64,000 bases of DNA from Takakia lepidozioides (lineage: Eukaryota > Streptophyta > Takakiopsida > Takakiales > Takakiaceae), in assembly GCA_030704615.1 (NCBI GenBank), contig CM060731.1, forward strand, positions 17,050,001-17,114,000, given 5' to 3'. This document shows positions 50,901 through 61,827 of the stretch, one piece after another. The position numbers and the translations under genes are program-made. Within the stretch, counting starts at the first letter, position 1, and every line of letters starts with the position of its first letter. Below the pieces are notes generated by a model, which ran no database searches, was not told the origin of the DNA, and saw nothing but the letters and a program-made list of their open reading frames with translations.

Positions 50901-53900
50901 CTACACCTTGGTCAATATCAAAGAAGTTAGACTTCTGTCCATTGACCATAACACAACTTTTGGTAAGGTTGTGGACCATCCTCCACGTCTTTCCCCTGAT
51001 CCAAGAAGACCAATGCCGGAGGCATTGCCCGTCATGCCATGCTGTATCATAAGCCTTGTTGACATCCAGGAAGAAGACAAAATTGGGCTTTCAGAGGCTG
51101 AAGCCAGCTCAAATGGAGTTATCATCATAATCGTATTTTTCTCTAGTGATACTGGATTAAATGTTTGAAGATCTCAAAAGGCACAAACACACTACATGGG
51201 TGGAATCACATCTAGGGTGAAAATGGAGTATGCACAGTTACAGAAGGCAACAATATATAGTCTGTTCATCCACTGTCAGACCTGATTTTTCACGTACATG
51301 CTTATCATATTGCAGCCCTAGTGACTACAAGTCTTCATGAAAGCCGTTGTAAGTATTTATCAATTTAGCATGCGTCAGGACATCGATCCTGAATTTTTCT
51401 TTGTCTTCAGCTTGCAATTGCGACTAGAAATACAGTGCATACATAATGGTGAAGATCATGATATTCATCTTAGCCTTTTACTGTTTGTTTGATGCTTATT
51501 TTCCTTGAAGGTACCCAAGGATACTGGATGGATCCATTTGTTCATGCAGTTAAAGCTTATTCGACCATTTACTCTTCTGCTTGGGTTTTTATATCAGATG
51601 CAGAGTCAAGGTCGCAGGAGCTCACCAAGAGACAACGCCGATGGAATACTGGGAAGAGTCTGGGAAGCGAGAATGATGCGAGACCCCTGCCCAAAATAGT
51701 GACCACAGATTGTCCAAAAGAGACCGTTGCTCAGGAACCAAAAGAGATGGCCCCATCACCAATTGCTCCCTCTGCATCTGCAGCAGCTTCACCAAGGAGT
51801 GGGCATGCAGGTGGGGTAGAGAGGGTGACCATTTCCAGGCCTTCATTGTCAAGGACAGACACAGCAGTCAATGGGGAAACTGACAAGGCGCTTTTTGGTG
51901 AGTTTTCTGCGAGATATTAAAATTTGGTCTGATGTTCTGAAGTTTCTGGGTTGTGTGATGTAAAGGACGCTGAGTTTGGACGATAATTTGGGCCCTTAAC
52001 CTTCCAGATGTAGAACAAAAGTCCAAAGTTTCACAAAACAGGTTGCTGTATAAAGTCAGACATGAGTTTGCTCTGGCAGGGTTAGACAGAAGTAGTTTTA
52101 ATCTATGTATCTTGATGTATCACAGCTCGTCTTCCTAACAAACGTTGCAGATTTCTGCTTAGGTTGGGGTTCCCATCTGTTCATTATTGAATTCGGTCAG
52201 ACCTAGTGTCGGGTTTTTTGGTTCGATCAATGTTCCGAGCAGTATTCCAGCACCAGAAACTGAAGGGTTGGCCAAACCAGGTAGATGAAACCCAGTCACG
52301 TAAGAAAAGGTTGACATCACAAGTTCTTGGCATATCTGTCTGCTAACAAAATCCTTAAAGATTGATGGTCTTGGCATATTTGTCTGTGCAGTTCCCCCGT
52401 CTCTCAAGGTACCAACAACATCCCTAAAGATTGATAGATTTCTACGTCCTTTTACATTCAAGGCAGTGAAGGAGCTGCTGGCACAGACTGGCTCAGTCCA
52501 ACACATGTGGATGGACCAGATTAAAACTCACTGCTATGTTACGGTGCGCTTTCTGTGCTGGATATGTTTACTTGTTGGGGTTTTGTGTTGTCACTTGTGG
52601 ATTGATGTTGACTTAATAGATAGAGAGGGAAATGCTGGTGTCAAAGCCACAGCTTGCAGGATGTCGTGATCTTTATGTGGGTCCACTAGATTGACTTCTT
52701 TTTTTTTGTCTTGTTTCCACATTGTCATATGCACATTTCCCAGGTGGCTTTATCTTTATTACTTGTTTCCAGTCTGTGACATGGGGGAGGACATCTTGGA
52801 TGACCTCAAGGGTCTACCCACTCTCGGCACTAGACTGAAATTTAAACTCAGGGCAGGAAGCCTACCTTTGAACAGCAAACAGAAGCAGAGAGGAAAGGGA
52901 GAGTGCAATTGCCTGTTGTGTGGGCAATCTGAAGACAGTATTCATTTTCTGATACACTGTCCGGGGTTCTCTCACCAAAGAGACGCTCTCTTCAAATCTA
53001 TTAAGGGAATTGTGCCTGTACCCCTGTTTACCAACTTTGAAAGTCTCGAGGCTGAGCCAAAAGCCCAGGCCCTCCTGAGGCCTAGTTTTTGGGCAAATCA
53101 CACACAGCAGATTGATGCTTGTGTGAAGGGATTTCTAGAGGATATCTGGAAAACCCGGATTAATTCTTTATATGGAGGTAAGTCTTACTACCAACGTCAG
53201 CCCCTGACAGAGGTAGGTTCTGTCCCTTTTGTTCCCGCTCAAACTGGGCGCGGGGTCAATGGCCACAAGGCTTCGGCAAACAACGTCTTATGAGTACAAT
53301 CTTTATTACTCGTAATCATTTTATTTTCTTAAAAATTAATTTTTTGCTGCATTACTTTGTTCGATGAACTAACCACCATGTGGCACATTCCTTGTCTCCA
53401 TGATGTTCTCAGTATGCAACAGTCGATGAGGCAGTGGCTACACGCAATGCACTCTACAATTTGCAGTGGCCACCCCAGGGTGGACGCTTATTAACAGCGG
53501 AGTTTGTGGAACTGGAAGAGGTGAAGTCACGCTGTGAAGGTGAGAAAACTGTGGTCGCACCAGTCACTACCCATCATGGACTACCAGAGACAATCAGGGC
53601 CACCTCTGAAAGTGGCGGCCCAGTTCCTCAACCTGGCCATCCCCCTCCCTTGGCTCCAATACCAGTTTCGGCACTTCCTCCACCCCCTCCTCTGCCACCC
53701 CCACCAAGGGACAGGCCTCCTGTGCCAATCAAGCAAGGTAAGTAACTGTATTCTCTGATGTTTTCAGATAGGGTTTTTAGGTACCCTCAACTCACCTGAA
53801 GCTTGGAGTCCAAGTCCTTGTGAAAAGAAGGTTGTCCATGTATTGTTGGCATCAGACCCAGACTTCAAGGTGAATTGTTTTGGTTACTGACCTCCACATA

Positions 53901-54479
53901 ACACTTGAAGTTCAACCCAAACAGTTCTTTCCAGGTGATTTTCTGTGCTCTCTTGCAATGTGTGTAGCTATCGGGATTAGATGCTTGGATAGGTCAGGTT
54001 GACTACAAGTATGAGACAGGAAGAGAGGGGTAGAGATTGCTGGTATGCACATATGCTACAGCGATAGACGATTGAGCAAGCAGAGTAAAGATAGGAAATA
54101 GGAAGTACTGGGAGACTAGGGGATGGAAGACCAAAACTGGCAAATCAACTCATAATAAAAACAGTAATGGTACAGAGGGACATTACTGAGAGTAACGACT
54201 GTGCAAGAGAAATGACAGACAAGCAGAGAGACCAAGAGCCAGATTGACAAGGGGATGTGCACTTGTGGATTGTTAAAAAAGCATACAATAGTTAAGATTT
54301 GCAGTGCTGTGTTGGATTGGACAGACATGGAGCCTCAAAGTCCCACATTGGATGATCTATTCAAGAAGACTCGAACAAAACCGCATATTTACTATCTCCC
54401 TGTTACTGAACATGACATCGCAGAGAAGCTTTTGGCTAGGAGCCAGACACCCTTGGTGAAGCCGGTTCTCAAGGTTTAA
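47910..54479 (+). CDS. ACINUS: Acinus homologue (SAP domain, RRM, RSB motif), 5 exons, 716 aa
   Basis: Nuclear scaffold of the ASAP complex (Acinus, RNPS1/SR45, SAP18), linked to the exon junction complex and splicing. Coding exons: 47910-49128, 51598-51897, 52392-52543, 53413-53737, 54325-54479; total 2151 nt. SAP domain at residues 12-47 (TPEQLKVAELREELKKRG, LKKDLVDRLEEVL). Residues 50-406 are acidic and Glu/Pro-rich with imperfect repeats such as PMVEE...EGP. SR/charged segment ELTKRQRRWN in exon 2. RRM spans exons 3-4: SLKIDRFLRPFTFKAVKELL, VQHMWMDQIKTHCYV, DEAVATRNALYNLQWP. A Pro-rich stretch follows, then the RSB motif LDDLFKKTRTKPHIYYLP in the last exon, known in Acinus to bind RNPS1/SR45 and SAP18. 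The ATG at 47910 is the first in the frame. Introns 1 and 3 contain non-LTR relics. Confidence 0.95.
49473..51117 (-). mobile_element. Non-LTR family A, copy A2, in Acinus intron 1 (antisense)
   Basis: Minus-strand relic running from the reverse transcriptase palm to the element's 3' end. Readable blocks: FLDVNKAYDTAWHDG (first catalytic Asp region), IDQGVAQGCTLSPLLFNVFI, LKVGDATIPALVLANDFT (expected F/YADD changed to LANDF), GVEFSSNCNWDAHIQRV, then the zinc knuckle CNCPMCRQPEDNIHCLIHCPG. Frameshifts and stops separate the blocks. It lies opposite to the host gene. Confidence 0.9.
52765..53301 (+). mobile_element. Non-LTR family A, copy A3, in Acinus intron 3 (sense)
   Basis: 5'-truncated copy starting at CCAGTCTGTGACATGGGGGAGG. 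It stays open for KLRAGSLPLNSKQKQRGKGE, the knuckle CNCLLCGQSEDSIHFLIHCPG and the terminal domain to the 3' end GCAAACAACGTCTTATGAGTACAATC. It is about 98% like A4 over this part by eye. Retention of intron 3 would meet a stop at about 52667, before this sequence. Confidence 0.92.
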
Positions 54480-55439
54480 GTAGTGGATGTTTAGTTGGAA
54501 TCTCAGAGAGCATTCCACATCAGCTCAGTAGGATGTTTGCACGTAAGTTGTAGCTTCCTTGCATCAATCTATGTTGTCTTCTGGATTAGAGAAATATCAT
54601 CCTAGGAGAGGTGAATAAGATTGCCTCTTAGTTGGATCGGAAGATAGACATTCGGAAGAGAGTTAGTCTGTTGCTCTTGGCTTTAAGCTCAAGACAATAT
54701 AGCCACAGATGATGTAGGGGGTAAAGACTGGTTCTTCTTTTCACTTTTTTTTAAAGCTTTCCTTATCTTCTCTAAGAGACTGCCGACACTCTTGTTAGCT
54801 GTCGATGTGTTAAGGATACTATCATCAAAACCTTCCCTCACATGTCGACATTTTTTACAGGTGTACTTGGAAGGTGTTCCCCTATTTTTTTAAAAGGTAG
54901 TCAGAGTGTCAGAGTGTAAGAAAGTCTAACCTGATTTGTCTGGCATGTGTGTGTGTGATATTCTAGACAAGGAGTCGCCAATGAACAAACTAGAGGGCAA
55001 AGATCATCTCAGCTGTTAGGTGCTCTTGGCAGCAAGATTGTCATCTGCTTGATTTTATGCCTATTGTGTGCTATGGTGATAGTTTTTCGGAAGGGTCGTA
55101 CATAAATACTTTTCAGCATTGATGAACACGTCGATTTATAACCCTCTCAATGCCCATGAGACTGTTTATGACATCCGAGTCCTCTGGAGGCCAAGTCATA
55201 GAGTTAATATCGGGCTTCCTATCCCATGGGGCGGTGGTCAATCCACTGAATTCTCGCCAAGAGCTCCTGGTGCAGAGGATGCCATGCTTGCCCAAGTGGT
55301 ATCAAAAGCGGTTAGAAGAGCAGCTCCCCTGCGTTCAGAGCATCTTGGAAGAGTTGCGACCAGCACCTCCAGGCCTTCCTTCCCTCCGTCATAAGATTTG
55401 ATAAAACAACATACATGTGAAGACTTTGGTTTGTAGGCT
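54480..55439. other. Acinus 3' flank and unrecognised sequence
   Basis: 3' flank of the Acinus gene. Two overlapping plus-strand open frames at 55119-55401 are unbroken for 80-90 codons but show no known domain. They may belong to the retroelement relic that follows. Confidence 0.35.
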
Positions 55440-56180
55440 TGGTATGGCACCTGTACATGCGCCGCTGCGAAGTCATCCCTGTCACGGCCACCATCGTGGG
55501 TCCCACCGCTACTTGCCATATACTGCCCAGCAGCCATGCTCGGATCAGTGGAACCCACAAGTAAACTAAAGAGCTTCGCATTCCCTTTTCTTAAGATTCA
55601 AGTGTTCCATTTCTGTCAGTCTTTCTTTTCTGCAGGTAGGTAGGAGGTAGAATTTGGGTGCTCTTGTGCCCGCACTCATAAGCATAGGCATGGTAGCATG
55701 CACCGGTGCTATTCTGAGCGCGCAGGTAGACGCCATACCTAGGGGCCTGTCTTCCCCTTGTTGTGAACGGACAGGAGGCCTCACATCATTGGCCTGGCCT
55801 CTGAGGTGCTCTCGGCGTACAACCGCTTCGCCGCTCAGCTTCAGGGTGTGGGGCTATCGGTTCAACCTCACAAGTGTGGTGCATGGTCTCCAGCCGCCCC
55901 CAAACTTTGTACCTCTCGCACATTTCATCACACTGTCTGACAACATTCGCGTCTTGGGCGTCCCCTTCGGTACCACCTCTTTCACTTCCTCTTTCTTGGA
56001 GAATGGCCTTGATCAAGATGTCATTCATTCCGACCTCCTTCCTCACCTTGGGGACCTACAGGTAGCCTATGGCATCCTAACGAAATGCTTTATCCAGTGG
56101 CCATCCGATCTTCTTAGGACTTCCTCCCTACTATTGAGTTTTTGCGGTTATTGTCAGGGTTTGATGCTACCATCATGAAT
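55440..56180 (+). mobile_element. Second non-LTR reverse transcriptase relic (different family)
   Basis: The plus strand encodes LSAYNRFAAQLQGVGLSVQPHKCGAWSP, then after a frame change DNIRVLGVPFGTTSFTSSF, DQDVIHSDLLPHLGDLQVAYGILTKCF and QWPSDLLRTS. The order 'F....GL..N..KC..WSP ... IRVLG.P.G......FL ... LL..L.D.Q......L..C' is the post-catalytic thumb region of a non-LTR reverse transcriptase unlike family A. The catalytic motifs upstream are not recognisable and there is at least one frameshift. Confidence 0.65.
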
Positions 56181-56377
56181 ATCTTTGGTCGTCTTATGAG
56201 ACCGGGGGCTTTGGATGGATCCGAGGCCCGGGGGGTGCACTCCTCATTAAATGTACCAGCCACGTGCGTGCACAGGAGGGGGTATTTTAAACCCCCCCCA
56301 TGTACAACATTATACATACAGAGGGGGGTTTAAAACACCTTAAATATAATTTTGCAGGAAGGGGTTGTTGAGTTTTT

Positions 56378-56475
56378 AGGGATAGTGTAGTGGTAAGAAT
56401 GGCGATTCCGCCGCGATGCATCCCGGGATCGAATCGTGGAATCGTCGTTTTGTATGTTTGTTTTTTTTTTTTTTT
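56378..56475 (+). mobile_element. tRNA-Gly-like SINE head followed by poly-T
   Basis: TAGGGATAGTGTAGTGGTAAGAATGG resembles the D-arm/box A of tRNA-Gly, CGATTCCGCCGCGATG holds a GCC anticodon-like loop and CCCGGGATCGAATCG resembles the T-arm/box B. The acceptor stem does not pair and a T(18) run follows at about 56460-56478. Best read as a SINE head or tRNA pseudogene, not a working tRNA. Confidence 0.5.
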
Positions 56476-56478
56476 TTC

Positions 56479-56999
56479 GCTCCACGATCTTTCTCCCCTG
56501 ACCTCCCGCGGCTTTCTCTTTTCTTTCTCCTCCTCTCCCGCGTTCGCCTTCCCTTCCGCGGGCTTTCTCTTTTTCCTCCTCTCCTCTCCCCTCCTCTCCA
56601 CAGGGCATGGTAGGACAATGTGGTGAGGGCACCAGAATGTGGTGAGGGCACTGACTTGGGAGAAGGTTTGAGGTTGTGATGTATGTAGAGGGCAGGAATG
56701 TAAGTGCGCGGGAATGTGGGGCAGGCCTGGGCTGATCGGTGATGATATGCGGGTGTGGTGGCGGATTGTTGTGCAGCAATGACAGGAGGACATGGGCATC
56801 AAGATTCCCAGTCATCAGAGGTAATGAGCACATTAGGCCTATTTTCTTTCCTAATAATGATTGGCGTGACACAATGGTTGTACTCACTGTATCAGGCCTA
56901 TTCTCATCCTTATTGAATCCAAGCAGCCAGAGGGACAAGATGCCCCTAAGTGTACAGAACCTGAACGTCCTGAATCTGAAGGATTTGGTACTCAAGAGT
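56479..56999. repeat. Polypyrimidine tract and flank
   Basis: From 56479 to about 56605 the plus strand is dominated by C and T (TTTCTCCTCCTCTCCCGCG-type). This gives Arg/Lys/Glu-rich open frames on the other strand that are not genes. The rest, to 57000, leads into family A copy A4 and shows nothing recognised. Confidence 0.6.
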
Positions 57000-59602
57000 T
57001 TACACAAGACGAGCAAAATCTACACATGGGGTAACTGTCCCCCCTTTGCAGAACGGTTGGGCGTCCAGGAGCAATCCCAAGCTACCTAGACGACAAACAA
57101 TTCACATGCAAAGGGCTGGCTTGCGGCTGGCCACTTTCAACTTCTCAGGGCTTACTAACCAAAGGAAACAACTCGAAGTGGGACAAGTCCTTCGGACTAA
57201 TGATATTCATATCTGTGCTGGGCAAGAAACATGGGAAACTTCGGATAAACTGGTTGGAGATGTCAATGGTTATAAATGGGCAGGTAGGATGTGTACTCTC
57301 AAGGCAGCCTCTGCCAAACGCGGTAAAAAAGGGGTTGGATTCTTTGTCCGTGATTTCTTGTTTGATAATTGTGAAATTATCAACAAGGGTTTGAGGTACG
57401 AACATAGTATCTGGCTAAAACTGAATCTGAAGGGCGGCATGAGTACGAAGGACCTCTTTGTGGGTTGTGTTTACATGCCCACAGAGGGGACCCTTAGTGC
57501 TGACGCAGACAAAGCCTTCGAAGATGTAAAGCTGGACTGTGCTTCGTTCCTTGCCAAAGGTCAGGTAGTGCTATTGGGTGACTTCAATGCCCGGGTGGGC
57601 AAAGGGCTCCATCAGGACGATATCATTGGGCCTTTTGGTGAGGACGAGCCCTCTATAAAGAGTGCTGCAATTTGAAAACCAACAGAGAATTGTGGGCGAG
57701 GTACTATCAGCTCCGGAAAGATATCAATCAGCTTGTTAGGTCTCAGAAGAAATTATACTGGGATAAGTTATACAGTGAAATAAACTCAAACCACCATGGT
57801 GGTAATGACAAGAAATTATGGTTGGCCCTTCAACGTTTGTACAAGCCTAAAAACGGTCAGCAAGTACAAGCGCTGAAGACTACTAAAGGTGCAGTGGTGA
57901 CTTCATCGGTTGACATTGTCAAAACCTTTGAAAATCACTACAGTATCCTTGGCAGAACTTCTAGGTCTAACAGTGAGGGGTCTTCTGCTGAATGGAGGGA
58001 CACAGTTGGAAAAATTGTTCCTATGATTCAAAACAGCCCTGATGAACTGGAGTATATTTCAATGGCTTATAACGCTCCCATTAGTTCTTCTGAGATTGTG
58101 GAAGCAATTGAACATTTAAATGGATATAAAGCTGGTGGACCTGATGGTATTGTCAACGAGCTTATCAAGCACGGTGGCGATCCCATGATAGAGGCCCTAG
58201 TTCTCCTCTTTAACCTTATCTGGAAGACTGAAATGATCCCCTTTCGCTGGCGACAGGGGGTCATTGTCAGTCTATACAAGAAGGGTGACAGAGAAGAACC
58301 GGGGAACTACCGTGGCATCACACTCAGGAGTTGATTAATTGCGCGAAGAGATACTTTGATCTTTGGGGGCTAGAGGCTAATGTCAGCAAATGTGCAGTGG
58401 TAGCATTCAACGACAGAGGAGAGGGAGGAAGTGATCTTAAGTGGCAGTGGGGTAGCCAAGAGATCCCGGTCCTCCCTTCCTACACTTACCTGGGCGTTGA
58501 GTTTTCCTCCAATTGTAATTGGGATGCACATATCCGGAAAGTTGTTCGAACTGGCAAGGGCAAAGCTCTGGGGCTCACTAAATTTTTCCACTGCAGAGGG
58601 GTCATCTCTGAGGTTAAGAAAACCATGCTTTGTCGCGTTATTAGACCTGCCTTGGAGTACGGATCTGCTATATGGGTTGATAACTCCAACCAGGCTAAGT
58701 CTCTAGAATCCATTCAAGTGGGGGTGCTTAAGGAGTGTATGTCAGCATGCTCCAAAACAGCCAATGTGGCTGTTCGGGGTGAGTTTGGCATTCCATCCTT
58801 AAGCTCCCGACGAGATGAATTCAAGGTCAGATGGTGGGGTCAGCTGCAACATATGCCCAACACCAGATATCCTAAGTTGATTGACTCTATATCTTGGAAA
58901 CAGGACCGCCCTGTCAGTCCTGGCAGAAGAGAGTAGAAAAGATTCTCAAGGACCTGGACCTGGATCCGCAAGTCTTGACCCTGCTGGATAAATCTGCCTT
59001 AGAGGCTGTAGTGTCTGAGGCCATGTCTGTTGCCATGAGATTGTCTGATGAAAATGAAGTTAGGCAGAGAACTTCCCTGAACTTGTTTCCAGTCAGTGAC
59101 ATGGGGGTGGACATCTTGGATGACCTCAAGGGTCTACCCACTCTCGGCACTAGACTGAAATTTAAACTCAGGGCAGGAAGCCTACCTTTGAACAGCAAAC
59201 AGAAGCAGAGAGGAAAGGGAGAGTGCAATTGTCCGTTGTGTGGGCAATCTGAAGACAGTATTCATTTTCTGATACGCTGTCCGGGTTCTCTCACCAAAGA
59301 GAGGCTCTCTTCAATTCTATCAAGGGAATTGTGCCTGTACCCCTGTTTACCAACTTTGAAAGTCTCGAGGCTGAGCCAAAAGCCCAGGCCCTCCTGAGGC
59401 CTAGTTTTTGGGCAAATCACACACAGCAGATTGATGCTTGTGTGAAGGGTTTTCTAGAGGATATCTGGAAAACCCGGATTAATTCCTTATACGATGGTAA
59501 GTCTTACTACCAACGTCAGCCCTGTTCCTTTTGTTCCCACTGAAACTGGGCGCGGGGTCAATGGCCACAAGGCTACGGCAAACAACGTCTTATGAGTACA
59601 AT
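57000..59602 (+). mobile_element. Non-LTR family A, copy A4: longest copy, two internal deletions
   Basis: It starts with an APE-type endonuclease: LRLATFNFSGLTNQRKQLEV, CAGQETWETSD, GVGFFVRDF, VGCVYMPTEGTL, VVLLGDFNARVGKGLHQDD. The endonuclease stops at about 57650 and joins, after a stop codon, KTNRELWARYYQLRKDINQLV and the N-terminal reverse transcriptase (YNAPISSSEIVEAIEHL, GYKAGGPDGIVNELIK, GVIVSLYKKGDREEPGNYRGI). At 58334 it jumps to ANVSKCAVVAFNDRGEGGSD and SYTYLGVEFSSNCNWDAHI, so the catalytic palm is missing. The terminal part carries VGVLKECMSACSKTANVAV and the knuckle CNCPLCGQSEDSIHFLIRCPG. The 5' limit is approximate. Confidence 0.92.
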
Positions 59603-60119
59603 CTCATCCTTATCATCCCTCGCCTTTTGGAAAATTCCAGCCATAATTGAAGGGCAATTGGTTGTTGTACTTAACTGCACGAATGTTCCCCTTTCTGTTG
59701 GAATGAGCCGCACGTCCTTTCCATGCTGACATACCCTTTCTTCTTCCTGCAGGATCCTTTGCCCAGCCCTGTTATTTCTATCATTTGTGCCATCCTCTTG
59801 GCGTTTCCACAGCCTCCCCTCATTGCCAGTGAAGTGTTTCTTTCTCTTCCCTTTGTCTTTAAAGACACTCCAACTGTTAGCTGCAGTACCCTTCGCTGAT
59901 TTCTTATTGCCTTTGACCTCATGTATGTTTTCAATCATGTTTGAAGGGTGATCACTTGCTGCCATATGCATGACTGTGTCCTTGACTGCTTCTCTTGTCT
60001 CAGTATGATGTTTAATTGTTGTCATGTCAGGCTGTGCTCAGCTGCACCGTGGTGTCTTCAAATGGATCAATTTTTCAGACACGGTCTTGCCAACTGAATG
60101 ATGCAGGTTCACTTGGGAG

Positions 60120-60757
60120 AGTGCACTCCCCCTTTCCTCTCTGCTTCTGTTTCATGTTCAAAGGTAGGCTTCCTTCCCTGAGTTTAAATTTCAGTCTAGT
60201 GCCGAGAGTGGGTGGACCCTTGAGGTCATCCAAGATGTCCTCCCCCATGTCACTGACTAGAAACAAGTTCAGGGAAGTTTTATGCCTAACTTCATTTTCA
60301 TCAGACAATCTCATGGCAATAGACATGGCTTTGGACACTACAGCCTCTAAGTCTGATTTATCCAGCAGGGTCAAGACTTGCGGATCCAGGTCCAGGTCCT
60401 TGAGAATCTCTTCTACTCTGGCCTTGGGAAAACACCTTTTGATCTCAGTCCAGAAAGTGGTCAGAGGTACCAATATCAGTTCTGTCGATCAACACATTGG
60501 CACACTGGGGGAACAAATTTTTGTCCATTATGATATAGTCCACAATGGAACGTTCCCCAGTTTGGGATTTCTCACGAGTCCACTGCACTTGGTCACCTCT
60601 TGTCTTGTTAATCAAGGTCAAAAGCTGAAGCTCTTCCAGACAGTTAATTAACCGTCTGCCATTAGAATTCAGCTCGTCCTCACCAGAAGACCCAATGATA
60701 TCGTCCTGATGGAGCCCTTTGCCCACTTGGGCATTGAAGTCACCCTACAATAGCACC
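60120..60757 (-). mobile_element. Non-LTR family A, copy A5: endonuclease fused to C-terminal part
   Basis: Minus strand. GKGLHQDDIIGSSGEDE and the endonuclease end (LLTLINKTRGDQVQWTREK, SIVDYIIMDKNLFPQC, DIGTSDHFL) are joined directly to FPKARVEEILKDLDLDPQ and KLREGSLPLNMKQKQRGKGE. The whole reverse transcriptase is absent. It contains the endonuclease C-terminus that A4 lacks. It ends inside the zinc knuckle (GEC then unrelated sequence). Confidence 0.9.
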
Positions 60758-60769
60758 ACAGAGATGAAG

Positions 60770-61660
60770 AGAAGCTTTGGAATGAGACACTTTTCTGACC
60801 CCAGTCAATGGTGGGACAATGTGGGTGGATGGTCAACTGGAAACAGCAGCGGCAACAGCGCAATTGATAAAGCAAGGCACTGCTGATGAAAGGTACCTTC
60901 TTCAACGTATTTCAGCCTGAGGGCACCTTCTGGTTTGACCTGTTTCAGCCTGTTTTTCCCTCTCATCAGACTCAGCCCTGAAGCATATGTATTGAATTCT
61001 GTAAGTTAGCTCGTTGGGTGGATCTGCGGTGCTCTGGAGTGACTTTGCAAGTTGCTGCCGAGGTGGTAGCATGACAGTACCTAAAAAAAGATAATAGATA
61101 GAACAAGGGACTGCTAATGAAGGTACCTTCTTCAACACATTTCAGCCTGTTTTTCCCTATTATCAGAGTCGTCCCTAGATTTCCAGATGGCGGATTCCAA
61201 GCTCCAGATTACCTATGATTCCATGTGGAATGATAGCTACAAGAAACCTGGATGGGTAGATGGTCAACTGGAAGCCACAGTAGTAGCTGCAGAGGCATGA
61301 TGTACGCATTGTTAGTGTGGAGGGAGGGGTAGCTGTTGATGCAGGGAGAGGATCGTGGGTGCAAAATCATCCAAGAGGGCCAGATTTGGAGCAAGGAACA
61401 GCGCTGGCAGGAGTTCTATAAATTTGATCCACAGCGGTGGGACAATATTGTCAACAAGGTGAGCTTTCTTCATGCAACATCGTAGGGAGTTTGACAGAAC
61501 TTTGTATTTAAATATGTTAGTGTGGAGGGAGGGCTAGCCGCTGATGCAAGGATGGACTGTGGGTTCAGGATCACCCAAGAGGGCTACCAGCAGTGGAAGT
61601 AGCAGCATTTGGTCAATAGCAGCAGCAAAAATTAACAACATCAAACTCATCAATCAGGTA
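60770..61660 (+). pseudogene. Decayed OSB-type PDF-motif repeats (organellar ssDNA-binding protein relic)
   Basis: Plant OSB proteins carry repeated motifs of the form 'LW..FF..P..WWDNR..K..P..PDFKHK..G.ALW....PPWV..QL', one per exon. Fragments of this pattern occur here: LWNETLF then, one base shifted, DPSQWWDN (60800-60820); DFQMADSKLQ then WNDSYKKPGWVDGQLE (61178-61275); NHPRGPDLEQGTAL then, one base shifted, WQEFYKFDPQRWDNIVNK (61365-61460) followed by a GTGAGC donor; and QDHPRGLP (about 61570). Frameshifts and stops show the units are dead. The ssDNA-binding (OB-fold) domain of OSB proteins is not seen. Confidence 0.65.
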
Positions 61661-61725
61661 CTTGCTTCTGTATACATTTCATCCTCTTATGAACGTAGTT
61701 CCTACTTGGACAGCCTATAGGGTTG

Positions 61726-61732
61726 TATAAAA
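61726..61732 (+). promoter_or_regulatory. Candidate TATA box of the 3'-end gene
   Basis: TATAAAA lies 96 bp upstream of the ATG at 61828. A possible splice acceptor (TTTTGCAG, to 61816) lies between, so it would serve only if transcription starts in the short leader. Based on sequence and position alone. Confidence 0.35.
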
Positions 61733-61827
61733 CAGGACTTTGGAACCTTCCAACCCGGGTGCTTTGTTATTGGTCTATCAAGGTCTGATTTGAAATGTTT
61801 TCATTGCATTTTGCAGGTGAACTCATC

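Noticed and set aside
56330..57016. 228-codon minus-strand open frame rich in Arg, Lys and Glu
   Set aside because: It is the complement of a polypyrimidine tract and runs through a tRNA-like SINE head; low-complexity artefact.
59573..60025. 150-codon minus-strand open frame, Lys-rich, as a gene or LINE ORF1
   Set aside because: Its last codons are the antisense of copy A4's 3' terminus, no domain is seen, and it lies outside the element boundaries; most likely chance.
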